This document shows, piece by piece, positions 25,770 through 35,103 of a stretch of 64,000 nucleotides of DNA. This DNA is from JANOYY01 sp043720395. Lineage in GTDB: Bacteria; Actinomycetota; Acidimicrobiia; Acidimicrobiales; JANYDT01. Each line of letters starts with the position of its first letter. Position 1 is the first letter of the stretch. The stretch lies in assembly GCA_043720395.1 (NCBI GenBank), contig JAYSSR010000038.1:1-64000 (forward strand), given 5' to 3'. The notes under the pieces were generated by a model. The model was not told where the DNA came from. It saw only the letters and a list, made by a program, of their open reading frames with translations, and did no database searches. Made by a program: the position numbers and the translations under genes.

Positions 25770-27044
25770 TCAGACGTCGGGAGCGTCGAGCCCAAATGCC
25801 GTGTGGAGCGCCTGCACCGCGGCTTCGACCTGTCCGGCCGCGATCACGCACGACAGCCGAATTGTCGAGGTCGAGATCATCAAGATGTTGACGCCAGCTG
25901 CGGCCAGCGTCTCGAACATCGTGGCCGACACTCCGGGGTTGGTGCGCATGCCCGCGCCGACGATCGACACCCGCGCAACGTCGGCGTCGCTCGAAACCGA
26001 TGCCGCCCCGATCTCGGTCGCGATGGGGTTGCAGACCTCCATGGCAATCGCGAGGTCCGACTTCGGCACGGTGAAGGAGATGTCGGTCGTGCCGTTGTGG
26101 GAGGTGTTCTGCACGATCATGTCGACGTTGACCCGCCGGTCGGCGAGCGCCCGAAAGAGCTGTGCGGCAATGCCCGGTCGGTCGGGCACCGAGGCCACCG
26201 TGACCTTGGCTTCCGACGTGTCGTGGGTGATGCCGGAGACGACGGCGTCTTCCATGGTCTGGCTCTCCTTGGTGATGATCGTGCCGGGCTCCCAGGTGAA
26301 GCTCGAACGCACGTGCAGCGTGACGTTGTGGTTGGCGGCGTATTCGACCGCTCGCAGCGCGACGACACCGGACCCGGAGCCCGCCATCTCGAGCATCTCG
26401 TCGGACGAGACGCGCTTCATCCGATGCGCTCTCGGGCAGATCCGGGGATCGGCGGTGAACACGCCGGTGACATCGGTATAGATCTCGCATTCGGAAGCAC
26501 CGACGGCGGCCGCAACCGCGACAGCCGTGGTATCGGACCCGCCGCGTCCGAGAGTGGTGATGTCCCGATCGGTCGACACACCCTGAAAACCCGCGACGAC
26601 CGGCACGAAGCCATAGTCCAGGGCCTCGCGGAGCCGGTCGGCCTTCACCTCAAGGATCTTGGCCCGCCCATGCTGGGTGTCGGTCAGGATGCCTGCCTGG
26701 CTGCCGGTAAAGCTCTGCGAAGGGACGCCCAGATCGTCGATCGCCATTGCCACCAACGCCGCCGACATGCGCTCTCCCGCCGTCAGCAGCATGTCCATCT
26801 CTCGGTTGTCGCCCTTGAGCGGAACGTCACCCTTCTTGGTGGCCTTCTCGACCGGTCCCGCGTCGTTGGTCAGGACCGCGTTGGCGAGCCGGATCAGATC
26901 GTCGGTCGTCTTTCCCATGGCAGAGACGACCACCACGACCTGGTTCCCACGGCGAACCGTGCGAGCAACGTGGTCGGCGACGGTACGGATGCGCTCGGGG
27001 TCACTCACCGAGGACCCGCCGAACTTCTGGACAATGAGTGCCAC
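25770..27044 (-). CDS. lysC: Aspartate kinase
   Basis: Phosphorylates aspartate at the start of the Asp-family pathway. The 424 residues have the kinase motif ALIVQKFGGSSVSDPERI at the N-terminus, TLGRGGSDTTAVAVAAA and EIYTDVTGVFTADPRICP. Two C-terminal ACT domains (VTVASVPDRPGIAAQLF, VSIVGAGMRTNPGVSATMF) give feedback control by lysine/threonine in this class. An internal start may produce a separate regulatory subunit, as in other actinobacteria. It is co-directional with asd. Confidence 0.95.
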   Translation of the reverse strand: MALIVQKFGGSSVSDPERIRTVADHVARTVRRGNQVVVVVSAMGKTTDDLIRLANAVLTNDAGPVEKATKKGDVPLKGDNREMDMLLTAGERMSAALVAMAIDDLGVPSQSFTGSQAGILTDTQHGRAKILEVKADRLREALDYGFVPVVAGFQGVSTDRDITTLGRGGSDTTAVAVAAAVGASECEIYTDVTGVFTADPRICPRAHRMKRVSSDEMLEMAGSGSGVVALRAVEYAANHNVTLHVRSSFTWEPGTIITKESQTMEDAVVSGITHDTSEAKVTVASVPDRPGIAAQLFRALADRRVNVDMIVQNTSHNGTTDISFTVPKSDLAIAMEVCNPIATEIGAASVSSDADVARVSIVGAGMRTNPGVSATMFETLAAAGVNILMISTSTIRLSCVIAAGQVEAAVQALHTAFGLDAPDV

Positions 27045-27104
27045 GGGCCGGGAACGCTAACCGACCATAGAGGCGTGGCAGACCGCATTCCCGAGGGTTG
27101 GCGG

Positions 27105-28790
27105 TCAGGGGACGGTCGGAGGCGCGGCGACCTTGCGGTAAGGAAGGGTGGTCTTCGATGCTGCAGAGCCCGGCACCTGCGTCGTTGAAGGCCCGGCTGC
27201 GCTGGCATCCACGGCACCGAGCGCGACCTCACGTACCAGGCCGATGCCCGCTCGAATCTGGCCCGGCACCGTCACCGGTACGGTGGTCGCGGTGGCGGCC
27301 TGGCTGGCGCGGAGCAGAGCAGTGAAGTCGGTGCGACGGACGGCGTCGAGGAACGGATACGGGTTCACCGCAGGGCCGCCGCCCGGATGAATCTCGAAAT
27401 GGACGTGCGCTGGTGTGCCTCGTGCATTCCCGGTTGTGCCGACGAAACCGACGACTTGGCCTGGATCGACAAAGGAGCCGTCCTGGATTCCCTCGGCAAA
27501 CGCGGAAAGGTGCGCGTAGTAGTACTGCGTGCCGTCAGCACCGACAATCCAGAGCTTGTTTCCGCCGAGCACAGCGACACCGAGGCGTGCGACGACGCCA
27601 CGCTGCACGGCCAGCAGTGGGGCACCCTGCGGGGCGAAGATGTCCGTGCCCTCGTGCGTGTGCGCGTACTTCGAGCCGGTCATGCGTGGCGCGCCGAAGG
27701 TGTCAACGAAGTTGAAGGGGGCCTGCACCGGGAACACGAACCCGCCGAGTGCAATCGCCGCGCCGCTCGTGATGCTCGCAAGTTGCTCCTGGACCTTGAT
27801 CAGCGCATCGCCGAGAGCCTGCTGCTCGGACACGATCGTGTCGAGCTCAAGTTGCTTGTCGGCGATGATCCGAGCGATCTCCTCCTCCTTCGCCGCGATG
27901 GCCTTGACCTGGTCCTGGTAGGTGACGATGAGCCCAGTGTCGTCTTGCTGGGCTGCACCCACGAGGTCGAGGTTGCGGGCGAAGTCATTCGCGTCCTCTG
28001 CGCTGAGTATTGAATCGATCTGCTCGATCTGCGAACCGGCGAACACCGACAATGCACGCGCTCGGAGCTTGGATTTCGTGAGTCCCAGTTCGCGCTCAAT
28101 ACGATCGATCTCGGCATTCACAGCTTCCTGGCGTTGCTTCAATGCGTCGAATGCCGCTGACGCCTCCGCCATTCGCTTCGTCGCTACATCTGCGCGCTTT
28201 TCGGCAATGGCAACGAGCTTGCGTTGCTGTGCCCCGAGCTGACTGAGGATTTTCTCCAAGGACGCGTCCCGCGGTGGGATCTTGGCCGGAGGAAGCACGG
28301 GAATCCCAATCTTCGGCGCTTCGTCGCTGGACGCGTCGTCATCGGCCGCGTCGAGCCCCGTGATGTCGAGCAACGTCGTGGAGGTTTCGGGAATTGTGCT
28401 CGTGGTCGCGACCGGGTCGATGGTGGACGTTGTTTCGTCCGGAACAACGGAGACAACGGTCGCGGTTTCAAGCGGGGCCCCTGGATTGAGACCCCCCGGG
28501 ACGACCGGGACAGACTCCGGGGACACCAGCAGCACAGGCACCGTCGGCGGTTCAGGGAGGGTTGTTGACGGCACGGTCGTGACAGGCGTCACCACAACGG
28601 GCTCTGTCGTGGTCGACGTGCTTGTGGGGTCCGGCACGGTCGATTCCACCTGCGCAACAACATTTGGCACAGCGAGGAGGAGGAGCACCGGCAAGGTGAG
28701 CATCACAAGTGCAGCGACGCGAAAGAGCCGACGCTGTCCAGCAGTGCTGCTGGGAAACTGTGACGGGGCAGTTCGAGGTGGGGAAGACAT
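27105..28790 (-). CDS. M23-family (LytM-type) peptidoglycan metallopeptidase with coiled coil
   Basis: This secreted protein of ~561 residues has an Ala/Leu-rich signal helix (VAALVMLTLPVLLLLAVPNVVA), a Thr/Ser/Pro-rich linker, a long coiled coil (~residues 200-330: AQQRKLVAIAEKRADVATKR onward) and a C-terminal M23 domain. Zinc ligands are visible in HTHEGTDIF and HVHFEIH. The coiled coil plus LytM domain resembles EnvC/RipA-like regulators of septal hydrolysis, but the intact metal ligands suggest real endopeptidase activity. The ATG at 28790 (MSSPPRTAPSQ) is preferred because it places the signal helix about 20 residues in. Confidence 0.87.
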   Translation of the reverse strand: MSSPPRTAPSQFPSSTAGQRRLFRVAALVMLTLPVLLLLAVPNVVAQVESTVPDPTSTSTTTEPVVVTPVTTVPSTTLPEPPTVPVLLVSPESVPVVPGGLNPGAPLETATVVSVVPDETTSTIDPVATTSTIPETSTTLLDITGLDAADDDASSDEAPKIGIPVLPPAKIPPRDASLEKILSQLGAQQRKLVAIAEKRADVATKRMAEASAAFDALKQRQEAVNAEIDRIERELGLTKSKLRARALSVFAGSQIEQIDSILSAEDANDFARNLDLVGAAQQDDTGLIVTYQDQVKAIAAKEEEIARIIADKQLELDTIVSEQQALGDALIKVQEQLASITSGAAIALGGFVFPVQAPFNFVDTFGAPRMTGSKYAHTHEGTDIFAPQGAPLLAVQRGVVARLGVAVLGGNKLWIVGADGTQYYYAHLSAFAEGIQDGSFVDPGQVVGFVGTTGNARGTPAHVHFEIHPGGGPAVNPYPFLDAVRRTDFTALLRASQAATATTVPVTVPGQIRAGIGLVREVALGAVDASAAGPSTTQVPGSAASKTTLPYRKVAAPPTVP

Positions 28791-28891
28791 GGCTGGCAAC
28801 GTCGGGCGGGAACAGAAACGGACTCGGACCAGTCCCACCGACCGGCCTCAGAGACTACCGTCTCGCTCCCCCCAAACCGGTTCTCCTCACG

Positions 28892-29836
28892 ATGCCCAAC
28901 TCGCCGGACGATCCTGCGGGTAACGTCTCGGCAATGTCCGGCGCCAATGTTCAGGGCGGCGAGTGGTCGGTGCGCCGTAACGCACTTCTGGCAGCAATCG
29001 CCACGGTTCTGGCGGTCGGCGGATCAAGTGTTGCAACGCACTTCGGGCGCGCCGGATCGGGTCAGGCAACCGGCAAGCCTCCTGTCGAAACGACATCACC
29101 GTCCAGGGTGGGACTGACCACGTCCACGAGCGCTACGTCCATGAGCGCCCCATCGACCACGACAACGACCGCGGCAGCGATGACGACCGCGGCAGCGACG
29201 ACGACCGCGGCAGCGACGACGACCAGCACTCTCGCTCCTCTGTCCTGCCCAAAGGCCAAAGGTCCGACGCCGCGCATCGCTGCATTCCCCTCGCCGCCGC
29301 CGATCTGCATCGACACCCAGGCGACGTATCGCGCCACGATCGAAACCTCCGATGGTGCCATCACCGTTCTGCTCGATGCAGTCGGTGCCCCGATCGCTAC
29401 CAACAACTTTGTCTACCTCGCCCGCTATCACTTCTACGACGGGCTCACCTTCCACCGCATCGTGCCGGGATTCGTCATCCAGTCGGGGGACCCACTCGGC
29501 ACGGGCAGCGGCGGCCCCGGCTACATGTTCCCCGACGAGCTACCGCGAACGCCCGGGTACCCAATCGGTGCGGTGGCGATGTCGAACGGAAACCCGACCC
29601 GGCCCGACTCCAACGGGAGCCAGTTCTTCATCGTGGTCGGCCGCGCCGGCGAGGATCTCGAACCGCTTTACCCCCTGTTCGGAAAGGTCACGGAGGGTTT
29701 GGCCACAGCAAAGCTGATCGGCCGCGTCGACACCGATCAATCAACAACCACCAGCACACCCGGGGAGCCAGCCACGATTGTGCGGATCACAATCACCGCC
29801 GAAAACGAGCGCCCGGACCTGGGTCGCCTACCCTGA
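28892..29836 (+). CDS. Membrane-anchored cyclophilin-type peptidyl-prolyl isomerase
   Basis: This ~314-residue protein has one N-terminal transmembrane/signal helix (NALLAAIATVLAVGGSSVA), a Thr/Ala low-complexity spacer, then a cyclophilin domain (~residues 140-305) with FHRIVPGFVIQSGDP and GSQFFIVV. It should catalyse proline isomerisation outside the membrane. The start is uncertain: ATG 28892 or 28934. The next gene, 48 bp downstream, encodes a second cyclophilin without a membrane anchor, so the pair probably arose by duplication. Confidence 0.87.
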   Translation: MPNSPDDPAGNVSAMSGANVQGGEWSVRRNALLAAIATVLAVGGSSVATHFGRAGSGQATGKPPVETTSPSRVGLTTSTSATSMSAPSTTTTTAAAMTTAAATTTAAATTTSTLAPLSCPKAKGPTPRIAAFPSPPPICIDTQATYRATIETSDGAITVLLDAVGAPIATNNFVYLARYHFYDGLTFHRIVPGFVIQSGDPLGTGSGGPGYMFPDELPRTPGYPIGAVAMSNGNPTRPDSNGSQFFIVVGRAGEDLEPLYPLFGKVTEGLATAKLIGRVDTDQSTTTSTPGEPATIVRITITAENERPDLGRLP

Positions 29837-29884
29837 CCACTCCGAATCACCCCACCAAAGCCCCCGACATGAGGTCTTCAAGCA

Positions 29885-30442
29885 ATGACGACGCCCGCCA
29901 GCCCCGCCGCCGATGGATCGAGCCCGAAGACACAGCGCTTCACTGGACCACCAGAGATGTGCATCGACCAATCCAAGACGTACTCGGCCGAGATGGTCAC
30001 TTCGATGGGCACGGTGGTCATCGCCCTCGACCCGATCAACGCACCGAAAACCGTCAATAACTTTGTGTTCCTTGCCCGCTATCACTACTTCGAGGGTGTC
30101 GTCTTTCACCGCATCATTCAGGGCTTCATGTGCCAGGGCGGCGACCCCGAAGGAAGCGGGCGCGGAGGGCCCGGCTACAAATTCGCCGATGAACTTCCGA
30201 AGCCCGGACGCTACGAAATCGGTTCGGTGGCCATGGCCAACGCAGGCCCGAACACGAACGGCTCACAGTTCTTCCTCATCAGCGGTCCGAGCGGCGTCCG
30301 GCTCCCGCCCTCGTACTCGCTGTTCGGCAAGATCGTGAAGGGCCTCGACGTGCTCGACAAGATGGAAAAGGTCCAGACCGGTGCGGGCGATCGCCCGGTC
30401 ACGCCGGTGACCATCGACAAGGTGACGATCACCGAGTCCTGA
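29885..30442 (+). CDS. ppiA: Cyclophilin-type peptidyl-prolyl cis-trans isomerase
   Basis: A 185-residue, apparently cytosolic cyclophilin. The core motif FHRIIQGFMCQGGDPEGSG contains the catalytic Arg, and NGSQFFLISGP follows. There is no signal peptide. The N-terminal ~25 residues are a short flexible lead (MTTPASPAADGSSPKTQ). It shares the sequence arrangement MCID/ICID before the domain with the neighbouring membrane-anchored paralogue, which supports a tandem duplication. Confidence 0.9.
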   Translation: MTTPASPAADGSSPKTQRFTGPPEMCIDQSKTYSAEMVTSMGTVVIALDPINAPKTVNNFVFLARYHYFEGVVFHRIIQGFMCQGGDPEGSGRGGPGYKFADELPKPGRYEIGSVAMANAGPNTNGSQFFLISGPSGVRLPPSYSLFGKIVKGLDVLDKMEKVQTGAGDRPVTPVTIDKVTITES

Positions 30443-30457
30443 TGGCAACCTCCCGCG

Positions 30458-31138
30458 TTACGTAAACGTAAGTGTACGTAGGTTTGACAAATCGGAGGTG
30501 TCGGTTCCGTTTGCGTGAATGCGAACGGACCCGGCACCTTCGACGCGCCAAGCCCCGGTTGGATCACGCAGCAGCGCAGTGCGCTCCGAGATCATAGCGA
30601 CGGTGACGTTGCTCCCGGCGAGTCGCATCGTCCGCTTCGTGCGTTCATCGGACCATTCATGCGCATGGGGCAGCACGGCGAGGCCCGGAACCACGCCCAG
30701 GCCGAGTGTGAACGCGCCACCTCGCGGGTCGAGCATCGGGTCTCCGAGGGCCATCGCTCCCGCCGAGGAAGCAGCCAGCGTTGCCCCTCCCCGCCACGCC
30801 TCGACCAGTGCATCGAGCGCTGGCGTGTCCTTCAGGACGCTGCGCAAATGCATCGGCGAACCTCCTGCGATGTAGATGAACGAGGAGGCCGCAAGCTGAG
30901 CGGCGAGCGTCGTATCTTCGGCGTCTCGGCGTGCGAGGATCGGGCAGGCAACGACGATTGCGCCGAGCGCAGCGAACCACGACGTCGCGGTTCGAACGGC
31001 GGCATCAGGTTGCTCGAACGCGGCGGCTGTGGGGAGCACCGTCACGGTGTTCGTTGCGGAGCGCTTGACGAGGTCAGCGTCAAAGTCACAGCCGTCCGTC
31101 CATTCGTTTCCTCCGACTAGGGCGAGCCAACCGTGCAT
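30458..31138 (-). CDS. Peptidase S51 / class I glutamine amidotransferase-like protein
   Basis: The 226-residue protein resembles dipeptidase E/cyanophycinase: LALVGGNEW at the start, VTVLPTAAA, FIYIAGGSPMHL, and a nucleophile-elbow-like AASSAGAMALGDPML (Ser near residue 127). The catalytic Ser sits in SSAGA instead of the common GxSAGA, still compatible with the family. A His follows in VLPHAHEWS. The substrate may be a small Asp-containing peptide, but this is inferred. Its start faces the ethylmalonyl-CoA mutase gene; the divergent gap is about 100 bp. Confidence 0.72.
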   Translation of the reverse strand: MHGWLALVGGNEWTDGCDFDADLVKRSATNTVTVLPTAAAFEQPDAAVRTATSWFAALGAIVVACPILARRDAEDTTLAAQLAASSFIYIAGGSPMHLRSVLKDTPALDALVEAWRGGATLAASSAGAMALGDPMLDPRGGAFTLGLGVVPGLAVLPHAHEWSDERTKRTMRLAGSNVTVAMISERTALLRDPTGAWRVEGAGSVRIHANGTDTSDLSNLRTLTFT

Positions 31139-31240
31139 GACCGAACCCTACCGGTCAAGCCGCGTCATCACGTTGAGCCACCATGCGTTCGTCGGAGGTT
31201 GGGCTGGTGCTCGCGGGAGCAAGCAGACCAGACTGTCGCC

Positions 31241-33193
31241 ATGGAGCACACCCCGCAGACGCGTCGACGCGACGAACCGTGGGTCATGCGGACGTACTCG
31301 GGTCATTCGAGTGCCGAAGCGTCAAACGCTCTCTATCGGAGCAACCTCGAAAAGGGTCAAACGGGCCTCTCCATCGCCTTCGACCTGCCGACGCAAACGG
31401 GCTACGACCCCGACGCACCGCAGGCGCGGGGGGAGGTCGGCAAGGTGGGCGTGCCGGTGGTGCATCTGGGCGATATGAAGACGCTGATGGACCGAATCCC
31501 GGTCGAGCAGATGAACACGTCCATGACGATCAATGCGCCCGCAGCATGGATGCTCGGGTTGTACATCGCCAACGCGATGGAACTCGGTGTCGATCAACGG
31601 CTGCTGCAGGGCACCACACAGAACGACATCGTGAAGGAGTACCTGTCGCGAGGGACGTACATCTACCCGCCTGCACCGTCGCGGCGACTGATCGTTGACA
31701 TGGTGGCTTACACCGTGCGCCACGTCCCGAAATGGAACCCGATCAACGTTTGCAGCTACCACCTGCAGGAGGCAGGGGCGACGCCGACGCAGGAACTCGC
31801 GTACGCACTCGCGACGGCGATCGACGTCCTCGACGCGGTTCGAGCCAGCGGCCAGCTCACCGACGACGAGTTCCCCGAGGTAGTCGGCCGGATCTCGTTC
31901 TTCGTGAATGCCGGCATCAGGTTCGTGGAGGAAATGTGCAAGATGCGCGCCTTCACGAAGCTGTGGGACCGGATCTGCCTTGAGCGATACGGGGTCCAGG
32001 ACGCGAAGCTCCGACGCTTCCGGTACGGACTCCAGGTGAACTCGCTCGGGCTCACCGAAGCGCAGCCGGAGAACAATGTGCAGCGCATCGTGCTGGAAAT
32101 GCTTGGCGTCACGCTGTCGCGCGACGCCCGCGCCCGCGCCGTGCAGCTCCCCGCATGGAACGAGGCGCTTGGCCTTCCTCGGCCGTGGGACCAGCAGTGG
32201 TCGTTGCGGATGCAGCAGGTCCTCGCGTTCGAGACCGACCTGCTCGAACACGATGATCTCTTCAACGGCTCCGTCGTGGTCGAGCGCAAAGTCGACGAAA
32301 TGTGCGATGCCGCGATGGCGGAACTCGACGACGTGATCGCCCTTGGCGGCGCGTTCGAGGCGATAGGGGAACTTAAGGCACGATTAGTACGTTCACATAC
32401 GGAACGCACGCGGCGCATCGAGAACGGCGACCTTCGTGTCGTGGGTGTCAACTGCTTCACCTCGTCGGAAGACTCACCGCTCGGGGGCGCGGACCACATT
32501 TTGACGGTCGATCCGGCAGTCGAGCAGCAGTTGATCGACGGCGTGGTTGCGTGGCGTGCAGGACGTGATGCGCGGGCTGCGGCCCTTGCGATCGACGGCA
32601 TCCGCCGCGCCGCTGAGACCGGCGAGAACATGATGCCGGTGACGATCGCGGCGGCACAGGCTGGCGTGACCACCGGCGAATGGGCCGGCGCCTTGCGGTC
32701 CGTCTTCGGCGAATATCGAGGGCCAACCGGGGTGTCCTCGGGGGGTGGCCGTCGAAGCGACGGCCTCGCCGCGTTGGCGGTTCGCAACAAGGCACGATCG
32801 GGCGGCCCTCCGAAGCTTCTCGTTGCCAAGCCCGGCCTCGACGGTCATTCCAACGGGGCCGAACAGATTGCCGTTGCTGCCCGAGACGCCGGCATGGAAG
32901 TCATCTACCAGGGCATCCGGCTTTCCCCCGAACAGATCGCGGCCACGGCGCGCGATGAGGACCCCGATCTCATCGGCATCTCGATTCTCTCCGGGTCGCA
33001 CCTCCACCTCGTTCCCGAGCTCATGGAACGACTGCGATCCCTTGGTGTCGACGCACCGGTCATCGTCGGCGGGATCATCCCCGAAGCGGATCGGGCCACG
33101 CTTGCCGCTGCGGGCGTAGCACGGGTGTACACACCGAAGGACTTCGACATCACGAAGATCATGACGGACCTCACGGAGATGGCCGGAGCGTAA
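31241..33193 (+). CDS. ecm: Ethylmalonyl-CoA mutase
   Basis: This is a B12-dependent mutase converting (2R)-ethylmalonyl-CoA to methylsuccinyl-CoA, the signature step of the ethylmalonyl-CoA pathway. The 650 residues begin RRRDEPWVMRTYSGHSSAEA and continue TGLSIAFDLPTQTGYD, LQGTTQNDIVKEYLSRGTY and WNPINVCSYHLQEAGATP. The C-terminal cobalamin domain has the DxHxxG box in KPGLDGHSNGAEQ. The single-chain layout and residue pattern match Ecm better than the methylmalonyl-CoA mutase large subunit. Assignment as Ecm is strengthened by ccr, an epimerase and acyl-CoA carboxylase within 8 kb. The ATG at 31241 is preferred because the upstream extension runs into the divergent gene. Confidence 0.87.
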   Translation: MEHTPQTRRRDEPWVMRTYSGHSSAEASNALYRSNLEKGQTGLSIAFDLPTQTGYDPDAPQARGEVGKVGVPVVHLGDMKTLMDRIPVEQMNTSMTINAPAAWMLGLYIANAMELGVDQRLLQGTTQNDIVKEYLSRGTYIYPPAPSRRLIVDMVAYTVRHVPKWNPINVCSYHLQEAGATPTQELAYALATAIDVLDAVRASGQLTDDEFPEVVGRISFFVNAGIRFVEEMCKMRAFTKLWDRICLERYGVQDAKLRRFRYGLQVNSLGLTEAQPENNVQRIVLEMLGVTLSRDARARAVQLPAWNEALGLPRPWDQQWSLRMQQVLAFETDLLEHDDLFNGSVVVERKVDEMCDAAMAELDDVIALGGAFEAIGELKARLVRSHTERTRRIENGDLRVVGVNCFTSSEDSPLGGADHILTVDPAVEQQLIDGVVAWRAGRDARAAALAIDGIRRAAETGENMMPVTIAAAQAGVTTGEWAGALRSVFGEYRGPTGVSSGGGRRSDGLAALAVRNKARSGGPPKLLVAKPGLDGHSNGAEQIAVAARDAGMEVIYQGIRLSPEQIAATARDEDPDLIGISILSGSHLHLVPELMERLRSLGVDAPVIVGGIIPEADRATLAAAGVARVYTPKDFDITKIMTDLTEMAGA

Positions 33194-33215
33194 GGCCCGC
33201 GACAGTTGCCGTCGT

Positions 33216-34106
33216 TCAGCGGAAGAACGCCAGGCCGATCCCGATCGGAAGGACGATAAATGCCACCACGGTGAGAATGGTCGCAATCAAGGCGAACGAC
33301 CGGGCCGAGTCTTTCGGAGCTTTCCCGCAGGCCCCGATCGTCTCCCACAATGCCTTCAGTGGGGCGTCGAGGGTGAGCTTGATCCGATGACGCGCCACCG
33401 CCGCGCCGCGCAGGATCGACCAGGTAAGGAGCGCAAAGATCAAGAACATCACCATGGTGGCGATGATCAGTCCAACCTTGGTCTTCGTGCCCTCCAACGC
33501 GCTGCTCATCGCAGAACCCAGCCACGAGACCGCTGCACCGCCAAGGAGAAAGGTGGGAACGCCCAACGGGTTCTTCTTGAGCGTCGGCATCATGCGCTCG
33601 GCGTCAATGCGAGCACGCCGGAGCATGAACCGCTCGGGAATGTCCTTCGCTGAATTGGCCTCACGGCGGAGATAGAGGTTGCGGACCGACATGATCACCT
33701 CGGCCTGGTAATTCCGCACAATGAACCGCGTGATGAGCTGCACGAGCCAACTTGTCAATGGCGTCAGCACGCCCATCTTTGCGTTGACACCGCGGGCACC
33801 GTTTCGATCGAGTACTTCAAGCGCCCGCATGACGAGGCGATGCGCCTCCTCGAATTTCTCCGGCATCCAGAGTGGTTTTCGGGCGGAGATCTCATGGACG
33901 ATGTCCCGCTCGACCGCGCCGCCCGCACCGAACTCCTGGAGAATCTTGTCGGTGGCGTCGGTGTCATCGGTGTGGCTGAGGAGACGAAACGCGGCGAGCC
34001 GGTCGGTGAACTCGTCGACCAAGGCGAACTTCTCCTCGACAGCAACGATCGCCGGCGTGTTTTCTGTCGATCCGATGGGTTCGACCTGTTTCTCGTTCGA
34101 CGTCAC
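33216..34106 (-). CDS. Hypothetical membrane protein
   Basis: Unrecognised family. From GTG 34106 it has ~296 residues: a soluble N-terminal half, then two or three membrane helices in the C-terminal third (FLLGGAAVSWLGSAM, VGLIIATMVMFLIFALLTW, SFALIATILTVVAFIVLPIGIGLAF). The N-terminal half contains helical, charged sequence (KILQEFGAGGAVERDIV). Start choice is weak. Convergent with ecm (22 bp between the stops). Confidence 0.6.
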   Translation of the reverse strand: MTSNEKQVEPIGSTENTPAIVAVEEKFALVDEFTDRLAAFRLLSHTDDTDATDKILQEFGAGGAVERDIVHEISARKPLWMPEKFEEAHRLVMRALEVLDRNGARGVNAKMGVLTPLTSWLVQLITRFIVRNYQAEVIMSVRNLYLRREANSAKDIPERFMLRRARIDAERMMPTLKKNPLGVPTFLLGGAAVSWLGSAMSSALEGTKTKVGLIIATMVMFLIFALLTWSILRGAAVARHRIKLTLDAPLKALWETIGACGKAPKDSARSFALIATILTVVAFIVLPIGIGLAFFR

Positions 34107-34304
34107 GACCTGTGAAGGTAGTGCGACGCGGAGCGCCGTGCAGTGTCGTTCGCACTTCGGCAGCAGGTGAACGGCAGCCGTCCAACCGCACGAGAGATCG
34201 CACAGCGCCACGTTTTCGGTACAGAGTCACGCTGCACCGTCAACGTGGCGCTGTAGCCGCACTCGTGCCAGGACGCCGACAGAAGCCGTGCTGCCGGGGA
34301 TTGG

Positions 34305-34889
34305 CTATTTCTTGCCGGTCGAGCCTGGGCGGGTGATCGGGATCGCCTGCAACCACTCCGGCACATCGTCGGGGGCCCAACTTTCGGCGACCAGCGTCAA
34401 CGTGCTCACGAGTGGAACATCGAAGTCGATCGATGCACCCGAACGATCCACGAGGACGCCGACACCGACCGGCGTTGCCCCGACAGAAGCGACTAACGCG
34501 AGGCACTCACGTATCGATCCCCCGGTCGTCAGCACATCATCGACGATCAGCACACGCATGCCGGCGGTCAAGTGATCGGGTCGGCGCACGACACGGGTGT
34601 TGTCCGGACCCTTCTCGCCGTACGCTGCCGGCAGATTGAGACGACGCCCAACTTCATACGCGAGCACGATCCCGAGCGTCGTCGGACCGAGCACGACGTC
34701 GGCCACGATTCCCGTGGCGGTTGCACGGCGGGCAAGCTCCTCGCCCAACGTCGCAACATGCTGCGGCCAGCGGAGCACGTCGAACTTCTCGAAGTAGCGG
34801 CCGGAGTGGCGGCCGCTGGTCAGCACGAAGTGGCCGCTCATGAGCGCGCCGCACTGCTCGAACAGCCGCAGCGTCTCGTCGTCGGTCAT
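34305..34889 (-). CDS. pyrE: Orotate phosphoribosyltransferase
   Basis: Converts orotate and PRPP to orotidine-5'-phosphate in pyrimidine synthesis. The 194-residue protein has the N-terminal SGHFVLTSGRHSGRYFEKF, the loop Lys/His region YGEKGPDN and the PRPP-binding motif MRVLIVDDVLTTGGS. The ATG at 34889 gives the normal length. It lies 19 bp after the carboxylase epsilon-like gene on the same strand, probably the same transcript. Confidence 0.93.
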   Translation of the reverse strand: MTDDETLRLFEQCGALMSGHFVLTSGRHSGRYFEKFDVLRWPQHVATLGEELARRATATGIVADVVLGPTTLGIVLAYEVGRRLNLPAAYGEKGPDNTRVVRRPDHLTAGMRVLIVDDVLTTGGSIRECLALVASVGATPVGVGVLVDRSGASIDFDVPLVSTLTLVAESWAPDDVPEWLQAIPITRPGSTGKK

Positions 34890-34908
34890 GAGATGGGCAC
34901 AACAACGA

Positions 34909-35103
34909 TCATGGGCGACGGCGGTCGCCCGCGGAGCGCGTGCTGCGGGCCCACGCGCGGCCCGACCAACGCCAAGAAGACGCAGCAGACGGCGCACGGG
35001 TACTCGCAGCCACGAGCACCGGACGCGGCCACGCGAACTCGACCGCAGCTGCGATCGCTGCGGCCTCCTCATCGGAGGGTACGGGTGTGATCAGTAGCGT
35101 CAC
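34909..35103 (-). CDS. Acyl-CoA carboxylase epsilon-like small subunit
   Basis: This 64-residue peptide begins at a GTG overlapping the stop of the beta-subunit gene (GTGA). Actinobacterial acyl-CoA carboxylases often have such a short, poorly conserved epsilon chain beside the beta gene, recognised by a PTxEExAAIxAA-like helix and a C-terminal W(R)xSGR motif. Here VPSDEEAAAIAAAVE and SSWRWSGRAW are visible. Epsilon stabilises the alpha-beta complex. Identification rests on position, length and these two short motifs, so it is tentative. Confidence 0.65.
   Translation of the reverse strand: MTLLITPVPSDEEAAAIAAAVEFAWPRPVLVAASTRAPSAASSWRWSGRAWARSTRSAGDRRRP

Noticed and set aside
31756..32829. 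Minus-strand 357-residue frame within ecm
   Set aside because: Antisense shadow of the mutase gene, rich in Ser/Arg and without motifs.
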